Below are positions 43,071 through 55,700 of a stretch of 64,000 nt of DNA, one piece after another (position 1 is the stretch's first letter; the number at the start of each line of letters is the position of its first letter). The translations under genes were made by a program, and so were the position numbers. The notes under the pieces are model-generated. The model had not been told where the DNA came from. It saw only the letters and a list, made by a program, of their open reading frames with translations, and ran no database searches. The stretch is taken from the NCBI GenBank assembly GCA_917880885.1, contig OU862920.1, positions 1,178,001-1,242,000 on the forward strand, read 5' to 3'. The stretch is from Limnephilus marmoratus (taxonomy: Eukaryota; Arthropoda; Insecta; Trichoptera; Limnephilidae).

Positions 43071-44936
43071 TAATAATAATAATTGGATGACTTCTATAGC
43101 GCCATTTTCGTGAGAAAATCACCTCAAGGGCGCTTTAAAAATTCATTTACACATTTAATCTATATCTATATACTACAAGTGGCTTACAACTAAGATTGAT
43201 AACTAATGACAATGACTTACAACTAAGACTTATATCACTAGTGACTTAGAACTATACCTATTTTTATAACCAAGTTTGCACTTGGAAGTCATAATACGAA
43301 CAGAGCAGTGTTATTTCTGCTCTAATCGTGTCACGACTTGCAACAGTCTTACAGTTATTTACGACTATAACATACTTATTTACATTTGTAACCACATGTT
43401 GTAATGGTTACTGCCATAATACGAAGTCATTAAACGAATATAGCAGTATTGTTACTGCTCTATTCGTATTATGACTTGCAACTGTCTTAAAATTATTTAC
43501 GACTAACATACTTATTTACATTTATAAACACCTAATGTTATGATTACTGCCCGTGCTGTCAGTATAAGTCATGAAAAATATAACAAAAAAAGAAAAGTTT
43601 ACACATAATAAATTGTAAAATTGTAAAAAACTAGGTAAATCCCATGGACTGAGTAATGAAATACTACTGAAAAAATGCAGTTATTTTTCTGGATATGATA
43701 ATGCGAAAAGTTGAGTTTTGAGCTTTGCTCTGAACTCAGACGTGATGTCGATCTTTCGCAAATGTGAAGGGAGTTTGTTCCAAGCTGTTGGGCCTGCCAC
43801 AGCAAAAGCCCGGTCTCCGAAATTGGTATTGGGATTGCGCATAGGTACTGAGAGTCTACCTATGGCTGTTGAAGATGCTGATCGAAGGGTTGCTTGCCTA
43901 GTGTTGACATCATTTGGAATGCACAGTTCTGACAGGTAGGGTGGCGCCATGTCGTGTGTTGCCTTAAAAACCATCCAGCAGAGTTTGAATTGTGGATTCT
44001 CTTAGGACACTTAAGCCAATGAAGGTTCCGCAAATATTTGGAAACGCCGGTTATCAGTCTTGCTACAGTATTGAAAAGTGACTGTAGTCTGTCAGTATTT
44101 TTTTTAGGGAGCTTTGCATATATGCCATTGCAATAGTCGAGTCGTGATACAACGTAAGAGTTTACCAGCGTCTTTGTGGCCTTAGTCAGAATATTTCTCC
44201 TTATAGATTTGATTTGGCGCAGGTGAAAGAATCCCGTGCTAACTGTTTTGTTAATCTGGGATTTGAGGGAAAGATCTTGATCTAGATGTACACCTAGGAG
44301 TTTAACACCATTTTTAGGGATGATGTTACAGCCAGAAGTAATGAGAGGAGATTTGTCTAATATTGACTGACACTTTTTTGTTGCTGTCCAAAGAAATTCT
44401 GTTTTGGTTGGATTTAGTTTTAGTTTGTTCGAGGACATCCGGTCTGTTATGGCAGCGATGCATTTAGCAGTGATATCTTTTAATCTATCTCTCTCATTTG
44501 GTGCGCAGTAGAAATAGATTTGCTGATTGTCAGCGTAGCAGTGGGAAAGAAGTCCGAATGATTCTATTATTTTGGCAACATCGTTGATGAACAAAATGAA
44601 AAGTAGGGGTCCCAGCACGGAACCCTGGGGGACTCCAGAAGTGAGGGTTATACAGGGAGAGTTTTTACCACCGGCTTGTACAGATTGTGTTCGGCCACAG
44701 AGGTAGGATTTTATCGATTATAATAATAATAAATTTGGATAACTTATATAGCGCTGTTTTTGCGAAAAATCGCCTCAAGAGCGCTGAATATTTGAATAAT
44801 TTCACCACCCAGTCCAAAGGCTTTTTCCAGTCTTTCGATGAGGAAATTGTGGTCGATGGTATCGGCACCTTCTTATCAATAATACGAAAGTTAACAAAGT
44901 TATCCTCAATATAGCCGTGGAGAAAGATCACCATTC
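43071..44936 (-). pseudogene. Inactivated L2-like LINE: partial RT plus 3'UTR
   Basis: Reading from high to low coordinates: DTIDHNFLIERLEKAFGLGG, then after a small insertion SYLCGRTQSVQAGG and TLTSGVPQGSVLGPLLFILF. Next come SHCYADNQQIYF, where the catalytic YADD has become YADN, and LDYCNGIYAKLPKKNTDRLQ. The last part, FGDRAFAVAGPTAWNKLPSH, is in another frame. The endonuclease is absent. The 3'UTR (43071-43600) ends in an ATT-repeat terminus typical of L2/CR1-group LINEs. Dead by active-site change, frameshift and 5' truncation. Confidence 0.82.
44722..44806 (-). mobile_element. Tiny LINE 3'-end insertion inside the L2-like LINE
   Basis: Between the LEKAFGLGG and SYLCGRT blocks, which are normally adjacent, lies an ~80-bp segment. 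It ends TAATAATAATAAATTTGG and has ATAGCGCT and CTCAAGAGCGCT. It resembles the 3' end of the host LINE itself but from a diverged subfamily. Confidence 0.6.
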
Positions 44937-44939
44937 CTC

Positions 44940-46860
44940 CAGCTATGTTTGGTGACTGGTTCCGAAAAGCCTTAACACTTCTCTGTCTCTGTTCCTTCGC
45001 ATTCCCGACATACTTTAGCCTGAACTATATTTTTCACAGTGTGGTATAACGAGTACGGATTTCAATATTATATTTGACCGTATTGTGAATACGGAATTAA
45101 TAACAACCTAACTTCAACAATATTTAATTCAGAAAGAAGTGATGAATATTTATGTTATTAAATGTCATGTTTCATATTTAAAATAAACATAATAAACGAA
45201 TGTTCGCTCCTCATTTCTTATTCTGGGCATATAATAAATTAATATAATATTATGTTACCTTTATGTATTGAAATTGGAACAATGGCACTATTTTCCGGTG
45301 CCTATTAACGGAACTCTTTATATTTGGAAAACAATAAGTGAGTGGGCCGTGCAGAGGCGTTTCGTCTATTTTTGACGTTTTTTAAAGTACTAATGATTTT
45401 GTCATGATCAGTCTTTCCGTAGGCGAAAATGTATCTTTTATTGATTGTTAAAAACCAAAATTGTTTGTATGAACCTAAGAAGTATGAAGGGAGATCCCAT
45501 AGGTACTATTCATTTTGGACATACTCTTGAGCAGTGCGTACTCAATCGGACGGAATTTGAATAACGCACGGTTTAAATTTTGGTAAAAGTATACCTCATA
45601 CATCTTTCCTTATATTATTTATGGGAGTTCACTGCACTCTAGAGAGACGCACTTTAGAGAAACCGCCACTGGCTTTAATAGAGAATTAAGCGAGTCCACT
45701 GACCCGAAAACGTAAGACTTTGACGCTTATTGTTTTGCAGTTTGGTGCAGTATCGCTTGTTGTCATTTCTTCAAGAACATTTGTCATTTCTTCACGACTC
45801 ACTTAAATACATATGTGGTGGAACTTAATAACTTTTTTATCATCAAGCAGAACATTGTAATATTGCTATCTGCTGATCAATCATTGCTTTGAAAGTTTCT
45901 CCTCGGTAATGGACTGCGCTGGAAAATACTGGATGCTATTTCCGTATTATGATCAATAAACGATTAAAATTACATAGACGGAGAGAATTTACTTTGTTTT
46001 GTACAAATTTTCAGATATTTTAGGATTCTTTCTTGGATATTCTAAAGGTCACTTCTCTCTCTGCGTTTTACAAGCAAAACCATTTTGAAATTGTAAATTA
46101 AAATAAGCGATCACGTAGGGCCAGTTTTTTCAAAGTATTTTAACGATTCATCAAATTTCATGGTTATTTTTTTAGTTCTGTGAAAGTTCCACTAAAGTTC
46201 TGTGCGTCAATTGGCCCAAAATGAAATGATAACAGAACTTTCACAGGTCTTGAAAATGTACTTTGTTTGGTGAATTTTTTTATATTCTGTGAAACAACCC
46301 CTTACTAACCCCGTATGCGTGGACTTTGGGAGGGTCTAGAGTCGTTTAAATAAATGTAGCTTCGTTAAAAAAATTAGAGTCTTGACGTGTGCGGTGGAGG
46401 AGGAAACCATGTGTTTCCTTATAACGCCGTTGGGAAAGTGGTGGGGTCCCCTCCAATGTGAAACAACTCGTCCTTGAAAGATGACCGAGTTCAGGGGGTG
46501 AGTTTTGTCGAGGTCTTCGGGGTATAATAGTAACTGGTTGTATAAATTACAATGGTACAATGGTAATTACAAAGATATTGAAATATAAGAGATGTGCTAT
46601 CCACAGTTTTTACTAGGCGGGGCGCTGCCGGGTGTCGCCGATATTGTTTATCAATTAGTTAGGAATAAACTAAATGAACGAATTAACTAAATGAACGTTA
46701 TTGCTAAATGAACGAATTCTTTCCGTGTTCAAACTATATTTTTAACCAATACTAATGCACATCTTAAAAAAATCAACGAAATGATCAAATTATTTTCTTA
46801 TGCAAACTACTCCGATTAGGTGGTAGTCCGCCGACAGTCGCACGGACATCATAACATATC
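44940..46860. other. No gene recognised; one hairpin
   Basis: Mostly unassignable. Inverted arms with TTCTGTGAAAGTTCC and GGAACTTTCACAG-like sequence occur at 46171-46190 and 46228-46246 within a possible small MITE (46113-46310). A 74-codon minus-strand frame at 46336-46560 matches nothing I know. ATGAACGAATT repeats occur at 46665-46715. Confidence 0.4.
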
Positions 46861-46914
46861 TCTTTTGTATTGAATATCTTTGTTATTAGTCGTAGCTTTA
46901 AATGCCTGATTATT

Positions 46915-47272
46915 ATCGTAGGTCACCGGCGAGATATTGAGGATATGGAAATGCAAAGAAGAGCAATATCTGTTAAAGCAGGTATGCTGTTAAGGCATTT
47001 TTATTTTTGCAGTACAAACGTCAAAATAATACTATTCATTGCATTCTGCATATCAATGCATACGTCAGAATTGTGGATAGATTACACTACATTCCAATGG
47101 AATAACCTAAAATACGCTTATAATAATGCTTATCACAACTGTTCCGCCTACCGAGATGCTGCAGCGCACTCTTTCAGAGCACTCTCCGCCACCACATGGG
47201 AAGTTTATGGCGCAGACTACGCCAATCGAAGGTTACCATCATCACTACCATATACGGTCAAACATCCTCCAT
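46915..47272 (+). pseudogene. LINE RT C-terminal remnant
   Basis: Reads DIEDMEMQRRAISVKAGMLL, then ILFIAFCISMHTSELWIDYT and LKYAYNNAYHN. This corresponds to the DDxxRQRRxxYxxxNxLLRKF...LFxxYCxxxYxxxLWxxY...LxVAYNNxFR region after the RT core of one LINE group. The following part lost its frame. Confidence 0.65.
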
Positions 47273-47274
47273 AA

Positions 47275-49740
47275 ACGGCTATTTGCATATTTTTTTTAAT
47301 AATATTTTCACTACTTTTTTGTTTTTTTTTCTGTACCTATGGTACGGTTATTTTGTCTAATCTTTTGTTATTATTTCGAAATACGGAACGTATCGCATTG
47401 CACTACCCATTTATGCATTCTAGAATAAACTATTATTTTATGAATATTCTTTTATTACGAACCCAGTGAGACAAAAGACAGGACGGAGTACAAGAACTGG
47501 TAGGTCTTTTGTAAGTGTGGATTGAAATGAAGGTAGCCGAATCATTAAAACTGCAAACTTGCCGTAATCATTGGTGCCAGGGATTGTAATGATAAGTACG
47601 AAGATGTGTAGAGTATTCACTATTCACACTGTTGATCAAGCTTTGTATGGACGGATGAACGGTATCTTTAGTGGATACGTCTTGCATTGCCAATATTGGT
47701 TCAATCAATCATCTTAACGAGCGCCACTTTTCTCCTTCTTCCTCGGGGTCAGCGATTCGTTTATCGACCGGTGCGTGCGCATTACGATATAATAGTATAC
47801 AGGATGTATCAGACAGACAGACCAGTAAAATAATATCTGAGACAGGGCGGACAATCTATTACTAAAGACTGTGGAAGAATTATTGCGAATTGGTTTTTCA
47901 AATTATAGTATTGTTAGCTTCAATATAACATTTTAAAGATTAATATTGTGAATTGATCCATCCAGATCCTGGAGACTGTGGTCCCAACTGCGAGGGGTGG
48001 GTCCTTGTTCCAATCTGGTCTTATCTTATGTTCCTGAAGCCCAGATTTTAACCATTGACTAACACTATTCATCAGGTTCTAGTGCATGCAAACTGACTTA
48101 GTTTCGGAACTGGTCCTCCGCGAGTGTGGCATAGGGTTTTGGTTGGCTCTGTAGCACTTAATTTTTGGTGATTGTGATCTTATTTTGAGTAAAGCTTTAG
48201 ATTTAGCAGTCCGACACACGTTGCCACTGGGTATCGAGAGAAGAAGAGTGAACTCGGGTTTTTGAAATCATTGTAATGAACACATTCACGTCTTACAGTA
48301 GTGGAATTTACATCATTAGCATAGTTTTGCGATCCTGGGTCCGTGGGTCCAGCGTCTGATTGTGGTCACTCTTCCCTTTAATGTGTGTAGCTGTTCCCTT
48401 TAATGCTGTAAGGTGCTTATAATATACTGGTGCTCAGACCAGCGCGGCGATCACGGGTCGGATTCTGCGGTTAAGTAAATTGACAGAATTGTACTTACGG
48501 TAGCTTAATGGCTAATGACTTAGACTGAGAGGAACGGCTTCTCGACCTTTTTCGTACAAAACTTAAATTTGGATTTGAGACCTAAATACCAAAAGAACTA
48601 TCATTTTTTGACATGAGCTATTTTATTTATGTTTGTAAAAAGTTATAAGGTATAAGCCATTCAAGAGTTCGATCTGCATGCCTTTAGTGGCAACTTTAGC
48701 AATTATTTGTGAGTTAGTGGCAATAATAAAATAAATTGTTTTAACTGCTATTTAAATATGATGGAAAAGCATTTTGATGGGCACTTTGGAACTATTGCCA
48801 CTTTTCGGCACTTTTGCCATTTACATTGAAAACGACGAATTTACTTAAATTTGTCGTAAGTTTGTCGAATATAAATGAAAGTTTTGATCCAAAAACGTCC
48901 TTTTTATGTTATTTTTTTTTGTATTTCTTATTTCCTTACAATACCACAGGCATTTTTTTTAATAATTACCACGACTAATCACAAAAGAAATGGCATTTTT
49001 TTTAAATCGCGAAAAATCGTTTTTTTAAGGTCCATATTATATAATTAAAAACACAAATAAATATATAGCACATATCTGCACTAGACGTTTGCTTAAGAGG
49101 GCATTACCAGAGAAAACCAGAAATATGTCATTTTCAAATCAGATTTTAGACGTATTGACTCTTTTCCACAAAAAATTATAAATGGATTTCGAAAGATTGT
49201 TCTTTTATCTAGCACTCGTATGTAATAAATTTTGAGAATTTTTTTAAATTTTTAGTATAATAAGGTTATACCATAGGTCGTTGGCAGATTTGTTAAATTT
49301 TCAAAAAAGTTTTTGTATTATACCACACTTATTTCAAATAATATAATCATGCACTAAAATAAATCAATACATTATCTAGCAAACGCATGTTTTAGAATTT
49401 TAATTTTAGTTTCATTAAAATCATTAAAAAATATATACGTACACGTGTTTCTTGACGAAAATTAGTCAGTTTGTGTATTTATTTGCGCACTTGTTTGCAG
49501 CGAAACCAAATCTAGTTCCAAAAACGTCCGCTCGCGAGTGCCGATGTGTGAGCGGTAGAGTCGGAATCGGAATTATGATTTGCTGGTATGACAGCCTTAA
49601 CCTTTTGATTAAAAAATAATTAATCAGTTTGGTTTGGTATTTTGCCTCATATCCAAATGATTTTTTTTAATGAAAAGGTTTCACAGCTCTCCCTCTTAAT
49701 AGTTTCAATTGCGTCTGTAGAATTGTTTCGGTGCCCGCTA
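47275..49740. other. No gene recognised
   Basis: About 2.5 kb of AT-rich DNA with only short open frames. A possible B-box-like motif was seen near 48455 but no tRNA fold. Confidence 0.45.
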
Positions 49741-49744
49741 CAGC

Positions 49745-50145
49745 TCGAAAAACCAAAATTGTTCAAAATTCCTGCTTGGTCTAACTGCCCTAAGCCAACA
49801 AGACTGTGTATGTTGTGAATAGTTTGTGTGATTTCTTCAAAATTGGATGAATGTCAGTCCGGGTAGATCTAAATATTAAGTCTAAATATTTAGCTCCGTA
49901 GGTCATACATACGTCTGGTAGCAATATATGTATTATCGTGAAAACATGGGTCCGAGTGCTTAAACACAGCCAATTCAAGTAAAGCGTCAATTCTAAATGA
50001 ACGAAAACCGAAATTGTTCAAAATACCTGCTTGTTCTAACTGCCCAAAGCCTACGTCGTGAATAGTGATGCTTTATTTCTTCAAAATTGTATAAATATTA
50101 AAAACAGCTAATTCAAGTAAAACGTCAATTCTAAATGATTCTCTC
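49745..50145. repeat. Diverged tandem duplication, period ~260 bp
   Basis: AAATTGTTCAAAATTCCTGC...CTAACTGCCCTAAGCC at 49755 recurs as AAATTGTTCAAAATACCTGC...CTAACTGCCCAAAGCC at 50012. AATTCAAGTAAAGCGTCAAT at 49972 recurs at 50112. Confidence 0.65.
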
Positions 50146-50239
50146 ATCATGACGATGTAGTGTTTTTCCATTCAGTATAACATACCTAAATAATATGTGG
50201 AATTATTTATTTTTGTACATCAAACCCTATATAAATAAG

Positions 50240-50300
50240 AATTTATTTTATTTGGCTTTTCGAGGAATTGAACCCGCGATCTATGGGAACATAGCAAATG
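50240..50300 (-). other. tRNA-like B-box remnant
   Basis: The minus strand contains GATCGCGGGTTCAATTCC with an upstream CATTTGCTATG. The B-box match is good but no cloverleaf is evident. Probably a SINE fragment. Confidence 0.25.
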
Positions 50301-50879
50301 ACTATTCCGTTCTGTCCACGCAGAACATCGTTTTATATCCATCTGTGGAAGATGTTAGCTTCAAGTTAGCAAGTGAAGCAACGTTGTTGTTATGCTGGTT
50401 AAAATACTGTTCGATAATGACTCAATTATTGTAAGAGATATGCTAATTCTTGGAAGAGCTACATTTTAACATGTTCACTTTTTATTAGTTTATAAATTTT
50501 TTATTGAAATATTTAAATAGTTAGGAGGAAGGTTCAAAGTGCTATCGCGGGGCAACCAATTTTGCCCACCCTTTCAAGATCATAAGACAAAAACGCAAAG
50601 TTCTGTTAATTGTGAAACATTTATTATGTTGTGCCTTGATATTACGTAAGGCGTTAAACTAATCAATTAAACAAATTCAAAAATATATAGAAAACAAAAA
50701 CAAGCCATGAATTATTAGCTTTTCAAGCAATCGCGGGTGCAATATCAAATTATCGCGGGTGCAACTCGTCTAATTTTAGTGTATATAAACATCAATAAAC
50801 ACTGATAGAGGAACGAAATAAGAAATCAAACAATGTTAATTAGTGATCAGTACACTTCTTGGTCATTTATGTTAATTAT

Positions 50880-51530
50880 TTCTTTTCGGTTACGTCAAAA
50901 TTTGCCGAAAATTCTATGAACATATTACATCCATCAATCCTTTTTTCTGACGCTTCCAACTTCGCGATAGTGTCTTCAAGTTGCTCGTGTGCTATGTCAT
51001 TCATGATTTTTATAATTATTTAATTAATATTCATATCTTTTGGTATATTGGTATTAAATAAATAATTAATATAATTATTTAATTAAAATTTATATCTTTA
51101 GTAAGACAGCGGCACAGATAGTACCAGTTTCATGGCATGCTTCTGCTGGTAATTTTGAGACTTGTAAAGATGTCGGAGATTCGCCATTTATGGATTAGTC
51201 ATCGCAATTACTGTAAAAATCAGAAAAGGGCAATTTCGTTTATTAATTTTTTTCTTTTTGTATATTGAAATATAAAAGAATTTTTTTTTTTTTTTATTGA
51301 ATTCCTTTTTATATTTTGTAACTTGTAAGAGGTACCAAATTGTTATGGTCCCAATCACTTTCTGTTTCAGTGGTGGTTTTCGGAGATTTCAAAACCAATG
51401 TGCATTTGAAATGAGACAGTGAGGTTCGCGACACGGAAATGCTATCGCCGTCTTCAGATTGAAAGAAGTGTTTTGATTGAATGCCTGATTTATTTTTCAG
51501 CCCTTCCCATTTATCATCCAACGTGACCAT
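50880..51530 (-). other. Unidentified coding-like fragments
   Basis: Three minus-strand pieces look more protein-like than their surroundings. The first is an ATG frame at 51530-51309 of 73 codons, beginning MVTLDDKWEGLKNKSGIQ and followed by AATAAA and an A run. The second, near 51180-51080, reads SLQVSKLPAEACHETGTICA. The third is a 42-codon ATG frame near 51010-50880, beginning MNDIAHEQLEDTIAKLEASE. I recognise none of them. Related ATCGCGGGTGCAA motifs occur at 50557, 50733, 50750 and, inverted, 51740, so the whole may be a transposon remnant. Confidence 0.3.
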
Positions 51531-51791
51531 TTTTTTAAACTTTTTTTTTTTTTAATATAAAGAAGATGTTTCAGAGGTATTGCATGCCAAATCATAGAAT
51601 TTCTATAAAAGCGGAATATAATATAAAATCACCTATTAAATATAAATCACCAGTAATACACAGCTTATATTATTGTTAAAGGTATGACAAAACAATAAAA
51701 TATATGATAAATCACACAATAAGGGTAGTTGTCACAGAGTTGCACCCGCGATGTGATGTTAGCATCTACATGCGACCAATTTGAGTCAAAT

Positions 51792-52247
51792 ACGATTTTA
51801 GATTTTCACAGCCAAAAATTATTTTGTTATTAGTTTTTGGGGTATTATGCTGTGTTGCGCTACCTCCTTCTTTAGCCAACGTTTTGGACAGCGTTGCAGT
51901 GTCCATCATCGGGGCAGATGTGTAATAGTTAGGTTTGATGTTAGTACTTATCTACTTAGGAGCGATACCGTGTCGCCAGCTCCACTCCTCTACGAGCTGG
52001 CGCTACAATATACTTCAACATGTTTTTTTGCGTTTAGCCTTGATGTAACCGTCAATTACCGGATACCAAGAACTATTGAGTTTAGCTCCGTCGTCTCTAT
52101 TAATATTTATAGGATTTTTGTGAATTTCAATTGCCTCCGTAATCAGGCGTGCTCTATGAGTTTTCGGTCTTCCCAGGACTTCAGGAACAAATCCAAAGTA
52201 ATGGCCGGTTTCAATTAAATGCTCGGCGATTGCCGATTTGTCAGGGT
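51792..52247 (-). pseudogene. Penelope-like element 3' part: GIY-YIG C-terminus and terminal repeat (family A)
   Basis: The minus strand from 52247 reads DKSAIAEHLIETGHYFGFVP, LGRPKTHRARLITEAIEIHK, NINRDDGAKLNSSWYPVIDG and ends at a stop near 51985. This is the end of the GIY-YIG endonuclease of Penelope-like proteins. Next comes the family A end (51920-51792) with CCGATGATGGACACTGCAAC, where the hammerhead-like core is altered at two positions. The upstream part of the domain continues at 57263 beyond the inserted Gypsy element. Confidence 0.75.
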
Positions 52248-52404
52248 TATTATAATGTTAGGTATTAACATTAAAAGATTTATTATTTGAGATAACATTT
52301 ATTTGGAATACTTGTTGACATCTTGAACAGAGAGTACAAAGTGGGTGATCCCATTTCCGGATCTCCCATAGACAATATTGTATCATAGAGATCTTAACAT
52401 AACA
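52248..52404 (-). repeat. 3' LTR of the Gypsy element
   Basis: 157 bp; on the element strand starts TGTTATGTTAAG and ends CCTAACATTATAATA. Contains AATAAA twice in its second half as a possible polyadenylation signal. Confidence 0.93.
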
Positions 52405-52414
52405 TCTCTCTTTT
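52405..52414 (-). other. Polypurine tract
   Basis: AAAAGAGAGA immediately precedes the 3' LTR on the element strand, the expected plus-strand primer position. Confidence 0.8.
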
Positions 52415-52734
52415 ATAAAAAAAATAAATATTTTTTATTTTTTAATTAACATAATAAATTTTAATTTTCATCTCACGTCTCTAAATATTTTTCGACATTT
52501 TTACTTACTACTAAATTATGACATTTTTAACAAAAATTATAATGAAAACTTAAATACATATTTAATGTTTTTTAACAAACTAAAAACAGTCTTCTTCATT
52601 AGACAATGCATATACATTTGCAATAAATTATATAAACAAAACAAAAAATATTTTTTCTTAAGACTATGCTTTTATATAAACACATTTAAAACATATAATA
52701 TGTTTGTATTTTATGTAAACATCTTTAATTAGTT

Positions 52735-55700
52735 TTACATGTATCTGTCAGGAATCTTCACAACTCTTCCTGATCTAGTAATGACTTGACTTGAGGTAGA
52801 TGGAACCGCAAAATCTAAACTTGGAAAATACATTTGACTAGTATTCTGACTTTTATTTATTACTTTTGATGATTGACTGTCTTGTTGACTTTTTTCTTGA
52901 CTATTATAATTATTATTTTCATTTGACTTATCATATCTTAAATGAATTCTATTTCTTCTATATTTATTTCCATTTGAAGTTTCAATTATGTATGACCTTG
53001 GACTTTTATTCCACAACTCCTTTACTATTGCTGGCTCCCAATGACTTTCTGGTTTTCTTTTAAAAACTACTTTATCCCCAATATTTAATGGTTTTAAATT
53101 CTGACTACCTCTATCGGCATATTTTTTCATTTTATTTTGACGATTTTCTGCTTCTTTTTTATATTCTTTAAATTTGACTACTTTTGGTTTTAACTGTCTT
53201 TTAGTAGACGGTAAGTTACAACGAAGTTGTCTTGACATTAATAATTGTGACGGAGAAGGTAAATTCTCTTTTGGCGTCGTACGATAATGTAATAATGACA
53301 AATATGGATCGGTTTTATCTTCTTGACATTTTCTTAAAATATTTTTTACGATTTTGACTGCACTTTCAACTTGTCCGTTTGACTGAGAATGATACGGACT
53401 TGTTGTTATATGATAAATATCCCATTCATACGTAAATGATTTAAATGCAACTGAATTGAATGGTGGACCTCCATCACTGACTAATTCTAATGGTATTCCA
53501 TGTCGACTGCAAATTGATTTTAAATTTTTTACTACTACATCTGCTGTGTAATGCTTATTCATATTTGCAATTTCTATATACTTTGAGTAATAATCAACTA
53601 CTACTAAATAATAATTATTATTAAATGTTAAAATATCTACACCAATACGTTCCCAAGGGTAGTTTGATATTGGGTGTGATATAAGTGACTCGGGTTGATT
53701 AGAAGGTTTAAATTTTAGACATGTTTGACATTGTTCAATCATATTTTTAATATCTGAATTCATATTTGACCAATATAGAAAATCTCTAACCAATTTCTTT
53801 GTTTTTATAATCCCTTGATGCCCTTCATGCATTTTCTTTAATATTTCTGGTATCATAACTGTAGGAATTATTAAAGAATGACCTTTAAAAACTAAATCGT
53901 TACAAACATTTATTTCTGATTGTATATTCCAATATTGTTTAACTAAAGAATTAACTTTATTTTTGGATGTCGGCCAACCTTCAATGTAGTACTTTATTAG
54001 AATTTGTAAAGCTGTGTCCTCCCTAGTTGCTTTTTTAATTTCTTCTAATTTTTGTGGTGTTACTGCCATGTTATTAACTATAGTGTTAACATGTAAATTA
54101 ATATCGCTTTCAAAAGTTAATGTTTCTGTGTTTGGCAATGCCGACCTTGATAATGTATCTGCAATGTACAAATTTTTTCCCGGAATATATTCTACAATGA
54201 GATCATATTTTTGTAAATCTAGCATCATTCTTTGCAATCTGGCTGGTATGTCATATAACGATTTTTGAAATAAAGTAATTAAGGGTTTATGATCAGTTTG
54301 CACATATACGGTTTGACCATATAAATATTGATTAAATTTATAACAACCACAAACTATAGCGTATAATTCTTTTTCAATTTGTGCATATCTAGTCTGTGCT
54401 GGTGTGAGTGTTTTTGAAGAATATGCTATTGGTCTTTTGTCTTGCATAATGACCATACCTACTGCTGATTTTGATGAGTCTACAGATAATGTAATTGGTT
54501 TATTTTTATCGTAATGTGTTAAAATTGGTTCTGAACTAATTATATTTTTTAATTCATTGAACGACTTTTCGTAATTTTCATCCCACAAAAATTCTACGTT
54601 TTTCTTTAATAATTGTCTTAATACATTAGTTTTTTCTGACATATTTTTGATGAATGGACTTAAATAGTTAATCATTCCTAAAAATCTTTGTAATTCTTTT
54701 TTATCTTTAGGTGACTTCATTTCCCTAATAGCACTAATTTGTGAATAATCAGCTTTTATTCCTTCATCACAAAATATATGACCAAGAAATTTAATTTCTT
54801 TGACGTTAAATTTACATTTGCTCATGTTAAATTTTAAATTATTTTCCCGTGCCTTATCTAACACTTGTTTTAAAGATTTATCGTGACTCTCTTGATCTTT
54901 TCCAAAAACTAAAATATCATCAATAAATATTGTTACTCCTTCAATATTTTCAAATAATTCTTTCATTACTCTAGTAAATATTTCTGAAGAATTTTTAATA
55001 CCAAAAGGTAAACGTTTGAAACAATATCTCCCGAATGGGCTATTGAATGTACATAATTCTGCACTTTCTTTATCTAACGGAATTGACCAATATCCTGATG
55101 TTGCGTCTAGATGAGAAAAAAATTTTGCTCCATGAACTCTATATCTAATTTCCTCAAATGTTGGTAATGGATAATGTGACCTTTGTAATGCCTTATTTAA
55201 ATTTTTGGGATCTAAACATAACCTCAATTTACCATCACGCTTCTCTACGATGACTAACGAACTCACCCATTTTGTAGGTTTTGTAATTTTTTCTATAACG
55301 TTTTGTTTTACCATTCCATCTAGTTCCTCTTTTAGTCTGTCCATTAGTTTGAAAGGAACTCTGCGTTGAGCATCTATTGTTGGAATTACGTTCGGATCCA
55401 CTGACAGATGACATGTGTACGGTATGCATCCAAGACCCTGAAACACATCGTTATATTGCCTTAATAAATTTTCAGTATTTTTATAGTTCACAAAAGAATT
55501 TTGATAAATTTTTTGAATTAAATTCATTTTTTCACACATCTTTAAACCAATTATTGTTTGACATTTAAATTTACATACTATAAATGTTATTATTTGACTT
55601 CTGTTTTCATTGTAATAACATTTTAAATTACATTCTCCAATTATAGGTACATTGAATCCTCCAAATGCTGTCACTTTAGCATTTGTGTTTCTTAGTAATG

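Noticed and set aside
46336..46560. 74-codon minus-strand frame
   Set aside because: No family resemblance and no start, stop or splice context to support it.
55235..55429. 64-codon frame overlapping the Gypsy Pol
   Set aside because: Same-strand shadow of the polymerase ORF in another frame.
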